Positions 11,063-21,375 of a DNA stretch of 64,000 bases are shown here, piece by piece. Each line of letters opens with the position of its first letter. Position 1 is the first letter of the stretch. The DNA is from Hyperoplus lanceolatus. Its lineage: Eukaryota > Chordata > Actinopteri > Uranoscopiformes > Ammodytidae. The stretch covers positions 6,777,001 through 6,841,000 of the forward strand of contig CM049404.1 of NCBI GenBank assembly GCA_026929865.2, given 5' to 3'. The notes below the pieces were generated by a model that saw only the letters and a program-made list of their open reading frames with translations, was not told where the DNA came from and ran no database searches. The position numbers and the translations under genes were made by a program.

Positions 11063-14000
11063 AAAATACTTACACTTGCACAGACCAGACCTTAACCTCT
11101 GAACTCCACCATGGTCCAGGCTGAAATAATGAACATTAAAATTGTTAACATTGGTCCTGAGGTGCGAAACACAGCATTGACAGACATTTAAAGGAATAGT
11201 TCATCATTTAAATTTTTTTACGATTTGCATCACTCTCCAGCTCATTGCTAAAAAACAAACAACAAGATAGTTCAACAAAAATGTTGAACTATTCTTTTAA
11301 GGAAACCTTTACAACAAAATTACATTTCAAAACATACAATTTCCTGTGTGTTGCAATATCCTTCATATACAACCCGAGTTAAAATCATGATAAACTTTAG
11401 GATTACAATTTGGATCTTTATCATTTGTGGTCACATTGTACTGTGTTAATTTGTGACAACTTTGGGGTGATAACAATTTGCCTTGTTTTCTTCTCAAAGG
11501 TCTGTCCTCTGGTTTCCAATTTTTTTTTCTAATCAAAAAGCCCAAGATCCAAGTTGTAATAAACAGTATAATCATTTTATATTCCTGTGCTCCTGTCAAG
11601 TAATGATTCATACTTAAGAGTTGACAGACGCCACTGTGGATCATCCAGTATAGCAGAAAGCTTCTTCACTCCTGAGTCTCCTGGATGATTGTAGCTCAGG
11701 TCCAGCTCTCGCAGATGGGAGTGGTTGGAGCTCAAAGATGAGGCCAGAAAAGCACAGCCTTTCTCTGTTACCAGACAACCTGACAGCCTGTTAACATTAA
11801 TGCATAGTCAATTAATTGTTGTTCTCAAAGTTAAGTTTTTATTTTCGTATTATTTGCTGCATAATGCAACATGCATGTTAACCCTTTGATACAGAACATG
11901 GGTCTAAAAGTGCCTTGGATTTGTATCTTGTGGTAAATTTATTGTATGACCCAGTTTGCCAGGAATTCCTCAATTAATTTGTTTTTGAGCATTCCAAATC
12001 TTATTCTTTACTTTTTGAATAAAATTAGTTTTTGCACGACTACCCCTTTAATACACCACATGGGTCAAAACTGACCTGCATTACAGGGTTTCCCCCAGTG
12101 TATTCTAGCATTGGTGGCCCACCATGCCTAATTCCCCCCCCCGTCATGACAAGCATCAATGATTTTATTAAAACATTTTTTGAGAGTTTTTTACCCGCCC
12201 GTCTCACGAAACAGAAACGCACCTTCACCGTGCGGCTCCAGCATGGGCTTCATGCACCTGTGTCTATGGTTGTCATCCGGTTACGTCCGCCCTAAAACCC
12301 CATACATTGTTCTCTGGCCTTATAGGTAGAACAATTTGATTGTTAAGTCAGAATTTTCCCACATAATTAATGAGCTCCAAACGATCGTGTCCAGACCAAC
12401 AGGCTGAGCTAATTTTTTAGCCAGTGGCAGGAAATGTGGTCGGGAAAAAAAATTAAATGATGATGATGGGAGATCACTTAAAACATTTGGTGGAATCAAA
12501 ATGTAAAATATCGACAGAAGAATTCCCGGCTATGTTTAATAACGAATGTAAAAACACTTCCACACACACAATGCAAAGAGAACATAAGGGATATCAACTA
12601 TACAGCTGTATAGCCTTGATAAATGCACAAATCAGTGGAGCTTATCAGGAAGAAATGCTTCCATTTGCTATGGAGCATAAAGATGTATGGACTCTGGAGC
12701 AATAGAAAAGGGCTGTGTGTTCCGATGAGACCAGATTGACCCTCTTCCAGAGCAATGGGTGCATCAGGGTATGAATAGAGGTGAGTGAGGTGATGCTCCC
12801 GTCATGCCTAGTGCCCACCTTTAGAATTTCAAATTATGATTTGCAGTGGTTAAAAGAAAATTTCTTTTAAAAATTAGAATTTTAAATAACAAATTACTTT
12901 CAGATATATAGCAAATAAAACTCAGCCATGTATGAAATATCATATGAATGCGGGTCATTTTTGACACATGTTGTGTATTAGAAGTGGTTTTCATAGTTTG
13001 TGCATCAAAGGGTTAAGAATCTTATTATATGGTGTAAAAGTATATGTGACAAGAGACGTTCAATGCAAATCTCTTCTAACCTGAGAGTTTCCAATCTACA
13101 TTGAATACTCCTAAATCCAGTGGAAAGAAGCTCCACTCCTGAATCCAGCAGGTCGTTGTTACTCAGGTCCAGCTCTCTAAGACTGGAGGTCTGGGAACTG
13201 AGAGCTGAGGCCAGAGCTTCACAGCTTCTCTTGGACAGTTGGCAGTTACTCAACCTGGATAACATTTGTTAATGATGAAAAGAAAGCTTCTTTTGTTGGT
13301 TGTTCTTAAACTATTTAGTGTACAATAAAGTTCTTAATAACAACGCACTGAGGTCTACTGACCTGAGAGTTTCCAGTGTACAATGTGGGCTCTCCAGTCC
13401 AACAGAAAGAAGCTTCAGCTCTGAATCCTGCAGGTCGTTGTTACTCAAGTCCAGTTCTCTCAAACTGGTGGTTTGACAGCTGAGAACTGAGGCCAGAGCG
13501 TCAACACTTTTTTCGGAGAGGTCACATGTACCTAACCTGCAGAATAAGAAGTAATTATTAACTTCCTGAAGCTGTAACCTGAACCTTATTGTAACATTTA
13601 TTGTAACATTATAGAAAGCAACTGACCTGAGAGTTTCCAGTTTACAGAGTGGACTCTTCAGTTCATCAATGAAAACCAGTACTCCTAAATCCTGCAGTTT
13701 GTTCATACTCAGGTCCAGGAGTGTCAGTCTGGAGGACTTGGAGCTAAGAAGAAAGGCCACATCATCACAGCTTTTCCACGTCAGCCCACAGCTAATCAAG
13801 CTGAAAAGGAATGGGTCATCAGAAACATCAGCCCTTCAAATGCTCGGTTTCTATCTAATGTGTCAGATTTGGTTGTGGATAGTCAAAGTGCCAGCATACC
13901 TGAGAGTCTCAAGTCGACAGTGTGGACTGTTTAATCCCACAGAGAGCAGATTCATTCCTGCGCCCACCGGGCTGTTAGAAAGTTCCAGCACTCTAAGAGT

Positions 14001-17000
14001 GGAGGACTGGCAACTGAAAACTGAGGACAGATCTGTACAACTCACGCAGGTCAGATTACAGCCTGTCATCCTAAAAAAGAAATAGAAATCATGAAGATAG
14101 TCTTAACTTCAAAAATAGGTTTTGATTTAAAGCAGTGAATGCTTTAATTTCGACCAGATGTGGTACAGATATAAAATGTGTCAACTGAACAAACGTCATT
14201 ACTTTACCTAAAACCACAGGCTAAAAAGTGTACACTGTGTAACAATGAGTAGTAGAGTGCCACCTTAACAAGCACATTCAATTAGAGTTGGATTTTCAGT
14301 GCTTCAGGCAAGACAAATCTAGTTTAAATGTAGAGACCAAAAATTAAAACATAAAAAACAAGATTTAAAAAGAAAAATACATAAATTAAGCAAGCACACC
14401 TGAGAGTTTCCAGTCCACACAGTGGATTCTTCAAGCCAACTGTGAGCTCCTGGCAACCACTACTGAAATCGTTGTAACTCAGGTCCAGCTCTCTCAGATT
14501 AGAAGCCGGGGAGCTGAGAATTGAGGCAAGAGCTTCATAGCTTCTCCCAGACAGCTTACAGCCACTCAGCCTGAAGATGTCATCGGCAGAGAAAGTATTA
14601 ATATTAACCTCAAAATAACATTTACATTATTTGATATGTTTAATAGGTTGTACACCCACAGAGAAAGCCTGGATGCTTCAACCAATGGTAGCATCCCCAG
14701 AAGACATTCCTCTGAAGCAGAGAATTTCTTGAGGTCAAACACATCCAACTCTTTCTCTGATGACAGTAAGATGAAGACCAGAGCTGACCACTGAGCAGGA
14801 GTAAGTTTGTTTGTGGAAAGACTCCCTGAACTGAGGCACTGTTGGATGTCCTCCACTAGAGAATGATCATTCAGCTCATTCAGACAGTGAAACAGGTTGA
14901 TGCATTGTTCTGGAGAGATATTTTCCCTGATCTTCTTTTTGATGAATTGGGCTGTGAATTGGGCTGTGTCCTGGTTGCTCTGAAAACTGCTTCCTGATTG
15001 TTTTAATAGGTTCTGAAGAAGTGCCTTATTCGTCTGCAGTGAGAAGCCCAGGAGGAAGCGGAGGAACATGCCCAGATGTTCATTTTGACTCTGTAAAGTC
15101 TTTTGGACTGCACTCTGGAAGAGATGGGTCAATGCAGATTCCTCTGTGGTGTGAACAGACAGCTGAGTGGTTGATTGTTCTTCAGACAAGAGGTTCACAC
15201 CAAAGTTGATGAATGACACAGTGACATGAACAGCAGCCAGAAACCCCTGAAAGCTAAAATGGGCAAAGCAGAACAGCTTTTCCTGATTCAGCCGAACGTC
15301 CTTTTGAAAGATCTGTGAGAACATTCCTGGGTAGATAGAAGCAGCACTAATATCAATGCCGCACTCGATAAGATCTGATTCATGGAAGATCAGGTTGCCT
15401 TTCTGAATATGCTCAAAAGCCAGTTTTCCCAAAGACATAATCAGCTTACTGTTCTCTGTGTTCCAGATTGGATCCGTCTCAGCTCTTCTGTGATATTTGA
15501 CATTTGCCACTTTGGACTGATCTATAAGAAAATGTATATACATCTCTGTCCAGGTCTTAGGCAGGTTCCCCGTGTCACTGGTTTTCAACAAATCCTCTAG
15601 AACTGCTGCAGTGATCCAGCAGAAGACTGGACTGTGGCACATTATCCAGAGGCTTCGTGATGCCTTGATGTGGTTGATGATTCTTCTAGCCAGCTCTTTA
15701 TTTCTGACTCTCTTCCTGAAGTACTCCACCTTCTTAGGATCAGTGAACCCTCTTAGCTCTGTCATCGTGTGAATGAACCGAGGGGGAATCTGACTGGCTG
15801 CCTCGGATGTTGTGGTTATCCAGATGCAGGCAGAAGGGAACAGTTTTCCCATCAAGAGGTTAGTTAGCAGCACGTCTACTGACGCTGAATCAGTAACATC
15901 ATATAGGGTTTCATTCTTGTGGAAGTCCAAAGAAAGTTGACATTCATCTAAACCATCAAGAATAAACAGAATATTGAGTTTATCAAAACTGCTTATTTCT
16001 GCCTCTTTGGTTCCAGCAAAAAAGTGATTAAGAAGTTCCACCCAGCTGTATCTTTTCTCCTTCAGCAAATTCAACTCTCGGAAAGTGAATGGAAATATGA
16101 ACTGTATATTGTTGTCGACTTTGTCTTCAGCCCAATCCAGGGCAAACTTCTGAGTCAAGACTGTTTTCCCCATACCGGACTCTCCTTTTGTCATTAATGT
16201 TCTAACCAATACATCTTGAGCAGGCAAGGTTTGAAATAAGTCTTCTATATTGAACTTGTTTTCCAAATTAGGTGGTTTGTTTGTTGCTGTTGCAGTTTGT
16301 CCAATCTTCTGTTTAACGCTGACCTCTTCAGACTTTTCCTCCGTGATATGAGGCTCAGTGTAGATGTCATTCATCAGCATTTGCTCCCCAGATGCAGTGG
16401 CTTCCCCAAACAAATGCTTAAACTTCTTCCTCAGGTTGGATTTGACTTCACGTTGGCAATCATTGAGAGTCTCTGAAAGAATAATCAAGAGATCACAATA
16501 ACTAGGATGCATGTTACAGTAATGTAAGTGGAGGAATTGTCAGACAAATGCACACACATTTCTATCTCCTTGTTTTGTAATGTTGTAACACTGTTCTTTC
16601 TGAAAAACATAAGTGTATTCAACAAATTCAATCCCTAAACGTGCAATAACAGATTTATTTGGCAACTTGGGGAAAGGGGAGTTGGGCTTTAAACACAACT
16701 CTGCCATGTATTATCATGTTTACAGATGTATCTGAATCTATGTATTGAGCTGTCAATCTTTGACAGATATGCAGGTCGAATTTTGTTTGTAGCAATGGAT
16801 TTTCAGTTGAATGGCATATTGTATATTTGGATTAAGTGACTCAGTGAGTGACTTTGCCTCATACATTTACTACAGTTTGGGGTTGAAGTAGGTTCGCCCA
16901 CTGTCTGTAATGATTAATCAGCAGAGCTTGGCAGATGTGTATTTGGATTCAGTCGATGTGAGGATCGCTGGATACATTTGTCAACACTTCAAGATGGAAC

Positions 17001-17704
17001 AGTGATCGTAGCCTACTCTACGATCTAAAATTTGAATGAGATGGAGGTAATATACACCTGAAATATTTGACAGCTTCATGACTACAGTATTGCCTGGATT
17101 TTTTGGTCTGAGGTACAAATAAGGACTTGCAAGTAGTGCTGTATGAATTTGAAAAAAGGGACTTCCCTAACAAATTATGTTTGGGCCTTGAACAATTAAA
17201 TACTGCTTTATCTGTAAAATATTTCAATAAGGGTTAGTTTTCAAACAATAGGAGATAGATCCTGTATAACACATAGTAGAAATGTGTCAGAACCGACCAG
17301 TAAAGACATAGTAGAACACTTCTTAATACCGTTACCATGGTCAAAGATGATAGCCCAGTGTTATAACACTGCATTTACACATACAATTATGTTTTATTCT
17401 TTTATGAATTACTTCATATCCCCTTCTTACCTTTTGATGCTGGGTTGATGTTTGATAAACTCTGTGCCAAATCATTCCTTTTGATTTTCTTTAAAACAGT
17501 TATGGTCACCTCCACTGCATTTTCGTTGTAGGTCTCTGTAATCTTGTCCACTGTGTCCGTCCTGCCAGCATTTTCTAATTGGCTCTTTGGGATTGCTGGG
17601 GCCCCTTCCAAGACTCCAGCCTGCTGCAGGTACCATTTGAACTTTTTGAACTCTTCATCTGCTAAATTCTCCAACGTATCCAGCAGGTCTAAGGGTGTTG
17701 CCAT
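9911..17704 (-). CDS. NLR innate immune receptor: PYD-FISNA-NACHT-LRR-B30.2 (fish NLR-C family)
   Basis: Ten coding exons join in phase to 1,264 aa: 17704-17431 (PYD), 16472-14660 (FISNA-NACHT), LRR exons 14570-14400, 14070-13900, 13800-13627, 13536-13363, 13254-13081 and 11787-11614, linker 11120-11074, and 10533-9911 (B30.2, stop TGA). Every junction has AG/GT ends, and LRR exons are 171 or 174 nt, so repeats can be gained or lost without a frameshift. Family knowledge: fish NLR-C proteins are cytosolic sensors; a PYD would recruit ASC to an inflammasome and a B30.2 domain is a candidate ligand-binding surface. The start at 17704 has a good context (GACCATGG) and begins the PYD directly. 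I see no stop or frameshift, so it looks functional. Oddities are the sensor-1 substitution and the atypical B30.2 C-terminus. NLRP12-like or NLRC3-like would be automatic names; orthology cannot be judged from sequence alone. Confidence 0.9.
10984..11060. repeat. (TAA)n microsatellite in an NLR intron
   Basis: About 18 TAA units from roughly 11006 to 11060, just downstream of the linker-exon donor on the minus strand. Likely length-polymorphic. Confidence 0.9.
11074..11120 (-). CDS. NLR linker exon between LRR and B30.2 (47 nt)
   Basis: A short exon found by matching phase and motif. TTATTTCAG precedes it and GTAAGT follows. With AA from LRR exon 6 and AT from the B30.2 exon it codes NLDHGGVQRLRSGLCKY. 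This matches the HGGE...R.KPGL..Y linker that usually precedes ACELTLDPNTA in fish NLRs. The (TAA)n microsatellite lies 13 nt past its donor. Confidence 0.85.
11188..11300. mobile_element. Short TTAA-flanked MITE in an NLR intron
   Basis: TTAA at 11188-11191 and 11297-11300 enclose inverted ends AGGAATAGTTCA and TGAACTATTCT. The ends match those of the 49,485-50,110 element, so this is a 105-bp internally deleted member. Confidence 0.6.
11614..11787 (-). CDS. NLR LRR exon 6 (last repeat)
   Basis: 174 nt, phase 2-2. LSGCLVTEKGCAFLASSL, then LRELDLSYNHPGDSGVKKL and WRLSTL. The NHPGDSGVKKL and DDPQWRL forms are typical of the final LRR before the B30.2 part in fish NLRs. Acceptor TTAACAG, donor AA/GTATGA. 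No long open frame covers it; I found it by reading the splice sites. Confidence 0.88.
12690..12825 (+). pseudogene. Decayed Tc1/mariner-type transposase fragment
   Basis: After the stop at 12705 the reading continues as KRAVCSDETRLTLFQSNG and then, past a stop, VMLPSCLVPT. Tc1-like DDE transposases carry SDETRF.LFQSDG around their second catalytic Asp. It is interrupted by stops and lies antisense in the NLR intron between LRR exons 5 and 6, so it is a fossil. Confidence 0.5.
13081..13254 (-). CDS. NLR LRR exon 5
   Basis: 174 nt, phase 2-2. LSNCQLSKRSCEALASAL, then LRELDLSNNDLLDSGVELL and CRLETLR. Acceptor TTATCCAG, donor AG/GTTAGA. The next intron (13080-11788) is the longest between LRR exons and holds a decayed Tc1-like transposase piece. 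Confidence 0.9.
13363..13536 (-). CDS. NLR LRR exon 4
   Basis: 174 nt, phase 2-2. LGTCDLSEKSVDALASVL, then LRELDLSNNDLQDSELKLL and CTLETLR, close to the family consensus. Acceptor TTCTGCAG, donor AG/GTCAGT. Confidence 0.9.
13627..13800 (-). CDS. NLR LRR exon 3
   Basis: 174 nt, phase 2-2. SCGLTWKSCDDVAFLL, then LTLLDLSMNKLQDLGV and CKLETLR. Acceptor CTTTTCAG, donor AG/GTCAGT. The most divergent repeat of the array. Confidence 0.87.
13900..14070 (-). CDS. NLR LRR exon 2
   Basis: 171 nt, phase 2-2. MTGCNLTCVSCTDLSSVF, then LRVLELSNSPVGAGM and a CRLETLR end. Acceptor TTTTTTAG, donor AG/GTATGC. Cys-rich and less close to the consensus than LRR exons 4 and 5. Confidence 0.88.
14400..14570 (-). 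CDS. NLR LRR exon 1
   Basis: 171 nt, phase 2-2. Starts LSGCKLSGRSYEALASIL and carries the LRELDLSYNDF consensus, ending CGLETLR. This is the ribonuclease-inhibitor type LRR pair per exon used in NLR-C genes. Acceptor CTTCAG, donor AG/GTGTGC. It has one codon fewer than the 174-nt exons. Confidence 0.9.
14660..16472 (-). CDS. NLR exon: FISNA + NACHT NTPase
   Basis: One large exon (1,813 nt), the usual arrangement in fish NLR-C genes. It opens with the FISNA segment (ETLNDCQREVKSNLRKKF). Walker A GESGMGKT is at model residues 188-195 (16185-16162) and Walker B ILFILDGLDE at 259-268 (15972-15943). The WIMCHSPVFCW winged-helix region and the FAHFSFQGFLAA segment follow. The sensor-1 motif, normally TTRP in the family, reads TTTS, so the Arg is replaced by Thr (codon ACA at 15810-15808). 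The exon ends ...ASRLS-CT/GTGGGT; the spare CT plus G of the next exon makes Leu. An in-frame ATG lies upstream at 16512, but the acceptor TTTCAG at 16473-16478 and the phase match to the PYD exon show that the reading frame enters by splicing. Confidence 0.93.
17431..17704 (-). CDS. NLR exon: pyrin domain (PYD)
   Basis: Codes residues 1-91, a six-helix death-fold PYD. The pattern LLDTLENLADEEFKKFKW, then a Pro-rich loop and a Lys-rich last helix (LKKIKRNDLAQSL), is diagnostic. PYDs make homotypic contacts with ASC or other PYD proteins. The donor is AAAG/GTAAG at 17430-17429. The leftover G joins AG at 16472-16471 to make the Glu that opens the FISNA domain. The acceptor just 5' of the ATG (TTTCAG at about 17720-17715) implies an upstream non-coding exon. 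Confidence 0.92.
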
Positions 17705-17891
17705 GGTCTCCTTCCTGAAATACCATTACATCTTTGAAAAAGCACATTTAAAAAAAAAGTATAATTAGGGTGCATTAATATCAGGGAGATTAACATTGAT
17801 CAATAGACAATGATGTTTTGTAGTACTAAATCGTTTATACATGTGTTAGTTATACTTCAGCTTTGCGACTTCAACCAAAACATGTATACTG

Positions 17892-17945
17892 ACCTGTAGA
17901 TGTTTCTTGCTTCTTTGTAGCAGATGACAGCTGTAATCAGCTTGG
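17892..17945 (-). other. Probable non-coding 5' exon of the NLR gene
   Basis: On the minus strand CATCTACAG/GTCAGT gives a good donor at 17893-17892. It can pair with the acceptor 10 nt before the NLR start codon. The 5' end of this exon cannot be fixed; 17945 is only a guess. I see no clear TATA box upstream. Confidence 0.4.
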
Positions 17946-18534
17946 AATGACAGGAGAAAGAGTGGTTTAAACATTAAAACGGAATATATAAAAAAAATTA
18001 ACTAATGAATAAATCAATATCTTAAGTAAGCTCATACACCATCAAACATTGTGTACAATACAATTTCATGTTGAAAATAACCAGCTGATCGAAATATAGA
18101 CCAGAGAGAGAGGATAGAGAGGGCTAACTTAGGGCCTAAAAGTCCGAACCAAGGTTTAGAAAAAAAAACGATTTTATAGATTTGATTCGCTTAGGTTTGT
18201 TTTCACATTGCAGTTTTTGAGTTACACTACAGAGGTGTTAATACCTCACATGGGCTGCGTCCACTTGTAGGCTACTGGAAATTGACTGCTTTGTAAATGG
18301 GCGTGCTTCTGACGTCTGTGTTTGGTTGTATAGCCTTCATCAGTTTTAATTTTCAGGCGTTAATTGCAGGCGGTTGCCCATGCAACGCACTCCTCTTTGA
18401 CTACATAATTTAAAAAAACTATCCCATCTCCCATCAGCAACCTCCGCTCCCAGAGTTCGCCCATCAGTGGCTCATTTTTCCTCTTTGTGACTGGCGATAG
18501 CTGGCCAGGACTTCCTGTAATTGGAACCATCCAA

Positions 18535-18727
18535 AAAAGGCTTTCACACTTGACACTAACCGCACCATTGTTTGGTTTAGTCCAGACCGACACCACCTCT
18601 CTTAGTTGCACCAAGGTTCAGCAGTTTGGTCTGGACCATGGTTGAGGTTCCACACCTGTAATTTTGGTTTGGATCAAATGGAAAAGTCCGATAGTCCAAA
18701 CCACCTAAGGTAGGTGTGAAAGCCCCC
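18535..18727. mobile_element. Small inverted-repeat MITE
   Basis: GGCTTTCACAC near 18,535 and GTGTGAAAGCC near 18,720 are inverted ends. Interior GTCTGGACCA/TGGTTTGGA-like motifs. It directly abuts copy A. Confidence 0.45.
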
Positions 18728-18729
18728 TT

Positions 18730-21212
18730 AGTGTTCAGTTCGCCTGAAATGAACTCAGGTGCACTTCCACCTTCGGTGCGCATCTTTCAGATAGGTGTGA
18801 ATACAGCAATTGCATTGGGGGGCGGACCAAACAAGCTCACCAAGACCCAGCTGAAGAGGTGGTCTCGTGCGCTTCCAAACACACTCTGCTGCAGTTTGTT
18901 TGGGGTGTGAATTTGGCCGGACTCGATCCGACCCAAATGCAGGAAGCACTGTGCCTTTTCCTTCTTTCATTGTTTAATAAATCGCCATCAGCTTCACATA
19001 ATGGCAAAGTGTTGTTGCCATTGTTCAGGGGCCGGTTTCCCGATAACGTCATCTCTTAGCGAGCTACGAAGACTCCTACGTTATGACTTACCAAAGTTGT
19101 TTACCTCTGTAGTCGTGGTTCCCGAACGGTCTCTTAGGAGAAACACTCCTTACGTCGTACGTACACTGCTGAAATCGATTGCTGAATGAATGAATGAATG
19201 AATGAATGAATGAATGAATGAATGAGTTCGATTTTCCATTTCCTGCTTATTTCATGCGAAGCTGCATGACAAGTCTTTGCGAATAAAAGATTACTAGAAA
19301 TCCTTCTAAGCCGAAACATTTATTTAACACCTCTTGCTTTATAATCTAAGTATCTTTAAGAACAATAATCAAGTTTCGTGGTGGGTCAGTAAAGAAACTG
19401 AAAGTAGATATAATATCGCCAATAGCCTATATCAATAAAAACAGACGGCCCAAACAGCGTCCAAATGAGCTAAAATCCTAATTACAATAAACAGTAACAT
19501 GGCACACTTATTTTAAGGTAAGCTTTAATAGATTATTCATTAATTTTTTCACACGTTTACATGTTTTGAGACGGAGAATCCGACGCACTCTGCTGTCAGC
19601 TGAGCCGGCTCTGCGGAGCTGTCAGCCGGCTCAGCTGACAGCTCCGCAGTGCGATGGTTCTAGTGTTAACCTTGGGCGAACGTACTACCATAGCCTATAC
19701 TGATTTAAAAAAGGTAGCCTAGGCTATAGAAAAATATAGAAACAGTGGAGGAGATTAAGATTGTTTCCAGCAATTATTTTCTTCATGAATGACTTGTGGC
19801 AGTTCCATGCGCAACAGGGATGTCACTCGTGTCCGTTTTACGCATGGTGCTTACGGAAGGATATGTGGGGGTCTGTAGTAGCCTATCTCTGGCGATGCCA
19901 CAGCAATCGCAGGGACTTCACTTGTCATTAAATTTATACATCTGACTGTATTTCATATCAAAGGGACACAGCGATGACTATTAAATATCAAACTGATAAA
20001 AACGATCTGACTGTAGGTTATAGTGTATCACGTAGGCCTTATAAAGTATTTTCATATTGACGGACATCGCATCCAATCAGTTAATGCTGATTGTCAAGTC
20101 AGTTAGATGACTATGTACCTGTTCATATAGTTTGAACACTTTGTGAATCAGAGTGAATGGTATTCTGCTAAAATATATAGCTTACTTTAAATGTGATATG
20201 AACGCTATATACAGTTATCGTTTTTAACAGTTTGTCATTTAATACAGTCATCGCTGTGTCCGTTTGATATGAAATACAGTCAGATTTATTAGTTAAATGA
20301 CACAAATGAGAGCTGAAACATCCCTACGGTAGAGCTAAGAAGGCTCTGCGGGCGCTCCAGACCAACCTTACCAACGTATGACGTACGAAAGATATTCGTA
20401 GCAAAGAACGTTTCGGGAAACAGGCGAAATGTTAAGTAGGAACTCTACGTAGGGGTTACGAATGACGTAGCGTTAAGAAGGCTCTACGAAGGCTTTGGGA
20501 AACCGGCCCCAGAAAATTAGTTGTGGTCTGACAGGTAGCCACGAGCCAAAAGGCTATACTGTATTACATTTGATAGTGAGGATGCGTAAAAACGATGTGT
20601 TTAGCGATCAGATGAAGGAGAGTGGAGCGTCTCCATCAAAGTGCCATCAGGCTCACGCTGCACTTTGCACAAAGTGCGTGTTTTTATTTTGCTTCCGATA
20701 TTAACGTGTTAGACCTTTAATTGGCCTACTGTCTTCTCGCGAGCCGCACGTCCAGCAGCAACAACACAGTGAAAATTATAAGTTTCACGTCGTAGGCTAA
20801 AAGCCACAAAACTGACAAATTGAAACTGAAATTGACATACATATTCAAACCATATGAAAGAACCATAATGTTATGTTTTTCTTTTTTATTTATAGGCCTA
20901 GGTGTATTAATTTATTATTTATTTTGAATCAGGCAGTAGTTTTACCCCCCCACCCTCTCTCTAAACAACATAAATGACTAGCAGTGTACAGCCTACAGAT
21001 GTTAATGAGCACAGTTGTTATTTGCTGATGGCACCAAATCACTAAACATGATCGCAGAATGGAATATTTCCATGATTGTTTACACTTTGTGCCTCCTGCT
21101 TTTCCCCGCCCCAGAATGTCTGTCCAATGAATGAATGAACTAATCCAAATTTGATTTGGTCTGGACCAAAGCAAGTGAACCAGCGGCCTTTCCCAGTGTG
21201 AATACACCCTTA
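18730..21212 (+). mobile_element. Old dispersed DNA element, copy A, interrupted
   Basis: Shares with copy B (24,722-25,731, inverted) the blocks TTCGCCTGAAA...CTCAGGTGCACTTCC, GGACTCGATCCGACCCAAAT, GGATGCGTAAAAAC and CCGCCCCAGAATGTCTGTCC. It ends near GTGTGAATACACCCTTA. A 1.48-kb CAG-flanked element splits it. Family not recognised. Confidence 0.6.
19029..20509. mobile_element. CAG-flanked inverted-repeat element (Harbinger-like?)
   Basis: Ends GGGCCGGTTTCCC and GGGAAACCGGCCC between CAG trinucleotides (19,026-19,028 and 20,510-20,512). A 3-bp CWG-type duplication fits PIF/Harbinger, though no transposase is present. Inside are a (TGAA)n tract, a 60-bp palindrome near 19,590-19,650, and inverted copies of a 70-bp block (about 19,940-20,010 and 20,215-20,290). 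Confidence 0.7.
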
Positions 21213-21375
21213 ATCTCCAAAACTACTCTTCAAATGTGAAAAGGTTATTGGGCTCTAGTATTCACAAGTTTCAGAAAATAATTTGCATAATAATTATAGC
21301 TATAAAAAGACGTAAGTTTTAACATCTCTTAAAAGGAAAACATCAGCTGATGCAATAGAAACTAGATAAGAGATA

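Noticed and set aside
12457-12705. Open frame of 82 codons in an NLR intron as a separate gene
   Set aside because: It leads directly into a decayed transposase fragment and lies antisense in an intron; no independent support.
12085-12830. A hAT-like element starting CAGGGTTTCCCCCAGTG in the NLR intron
   Set aside because: I could not find the opposite inverted end or a target duplication.
16473-16512. ATG at 16,512 as the start of the NACHT exon
   Set aside because: A strong acceptor lies downstream at 16,473 and the phase joins exactly to the PYD exon, so the upstream ATG is intronic.
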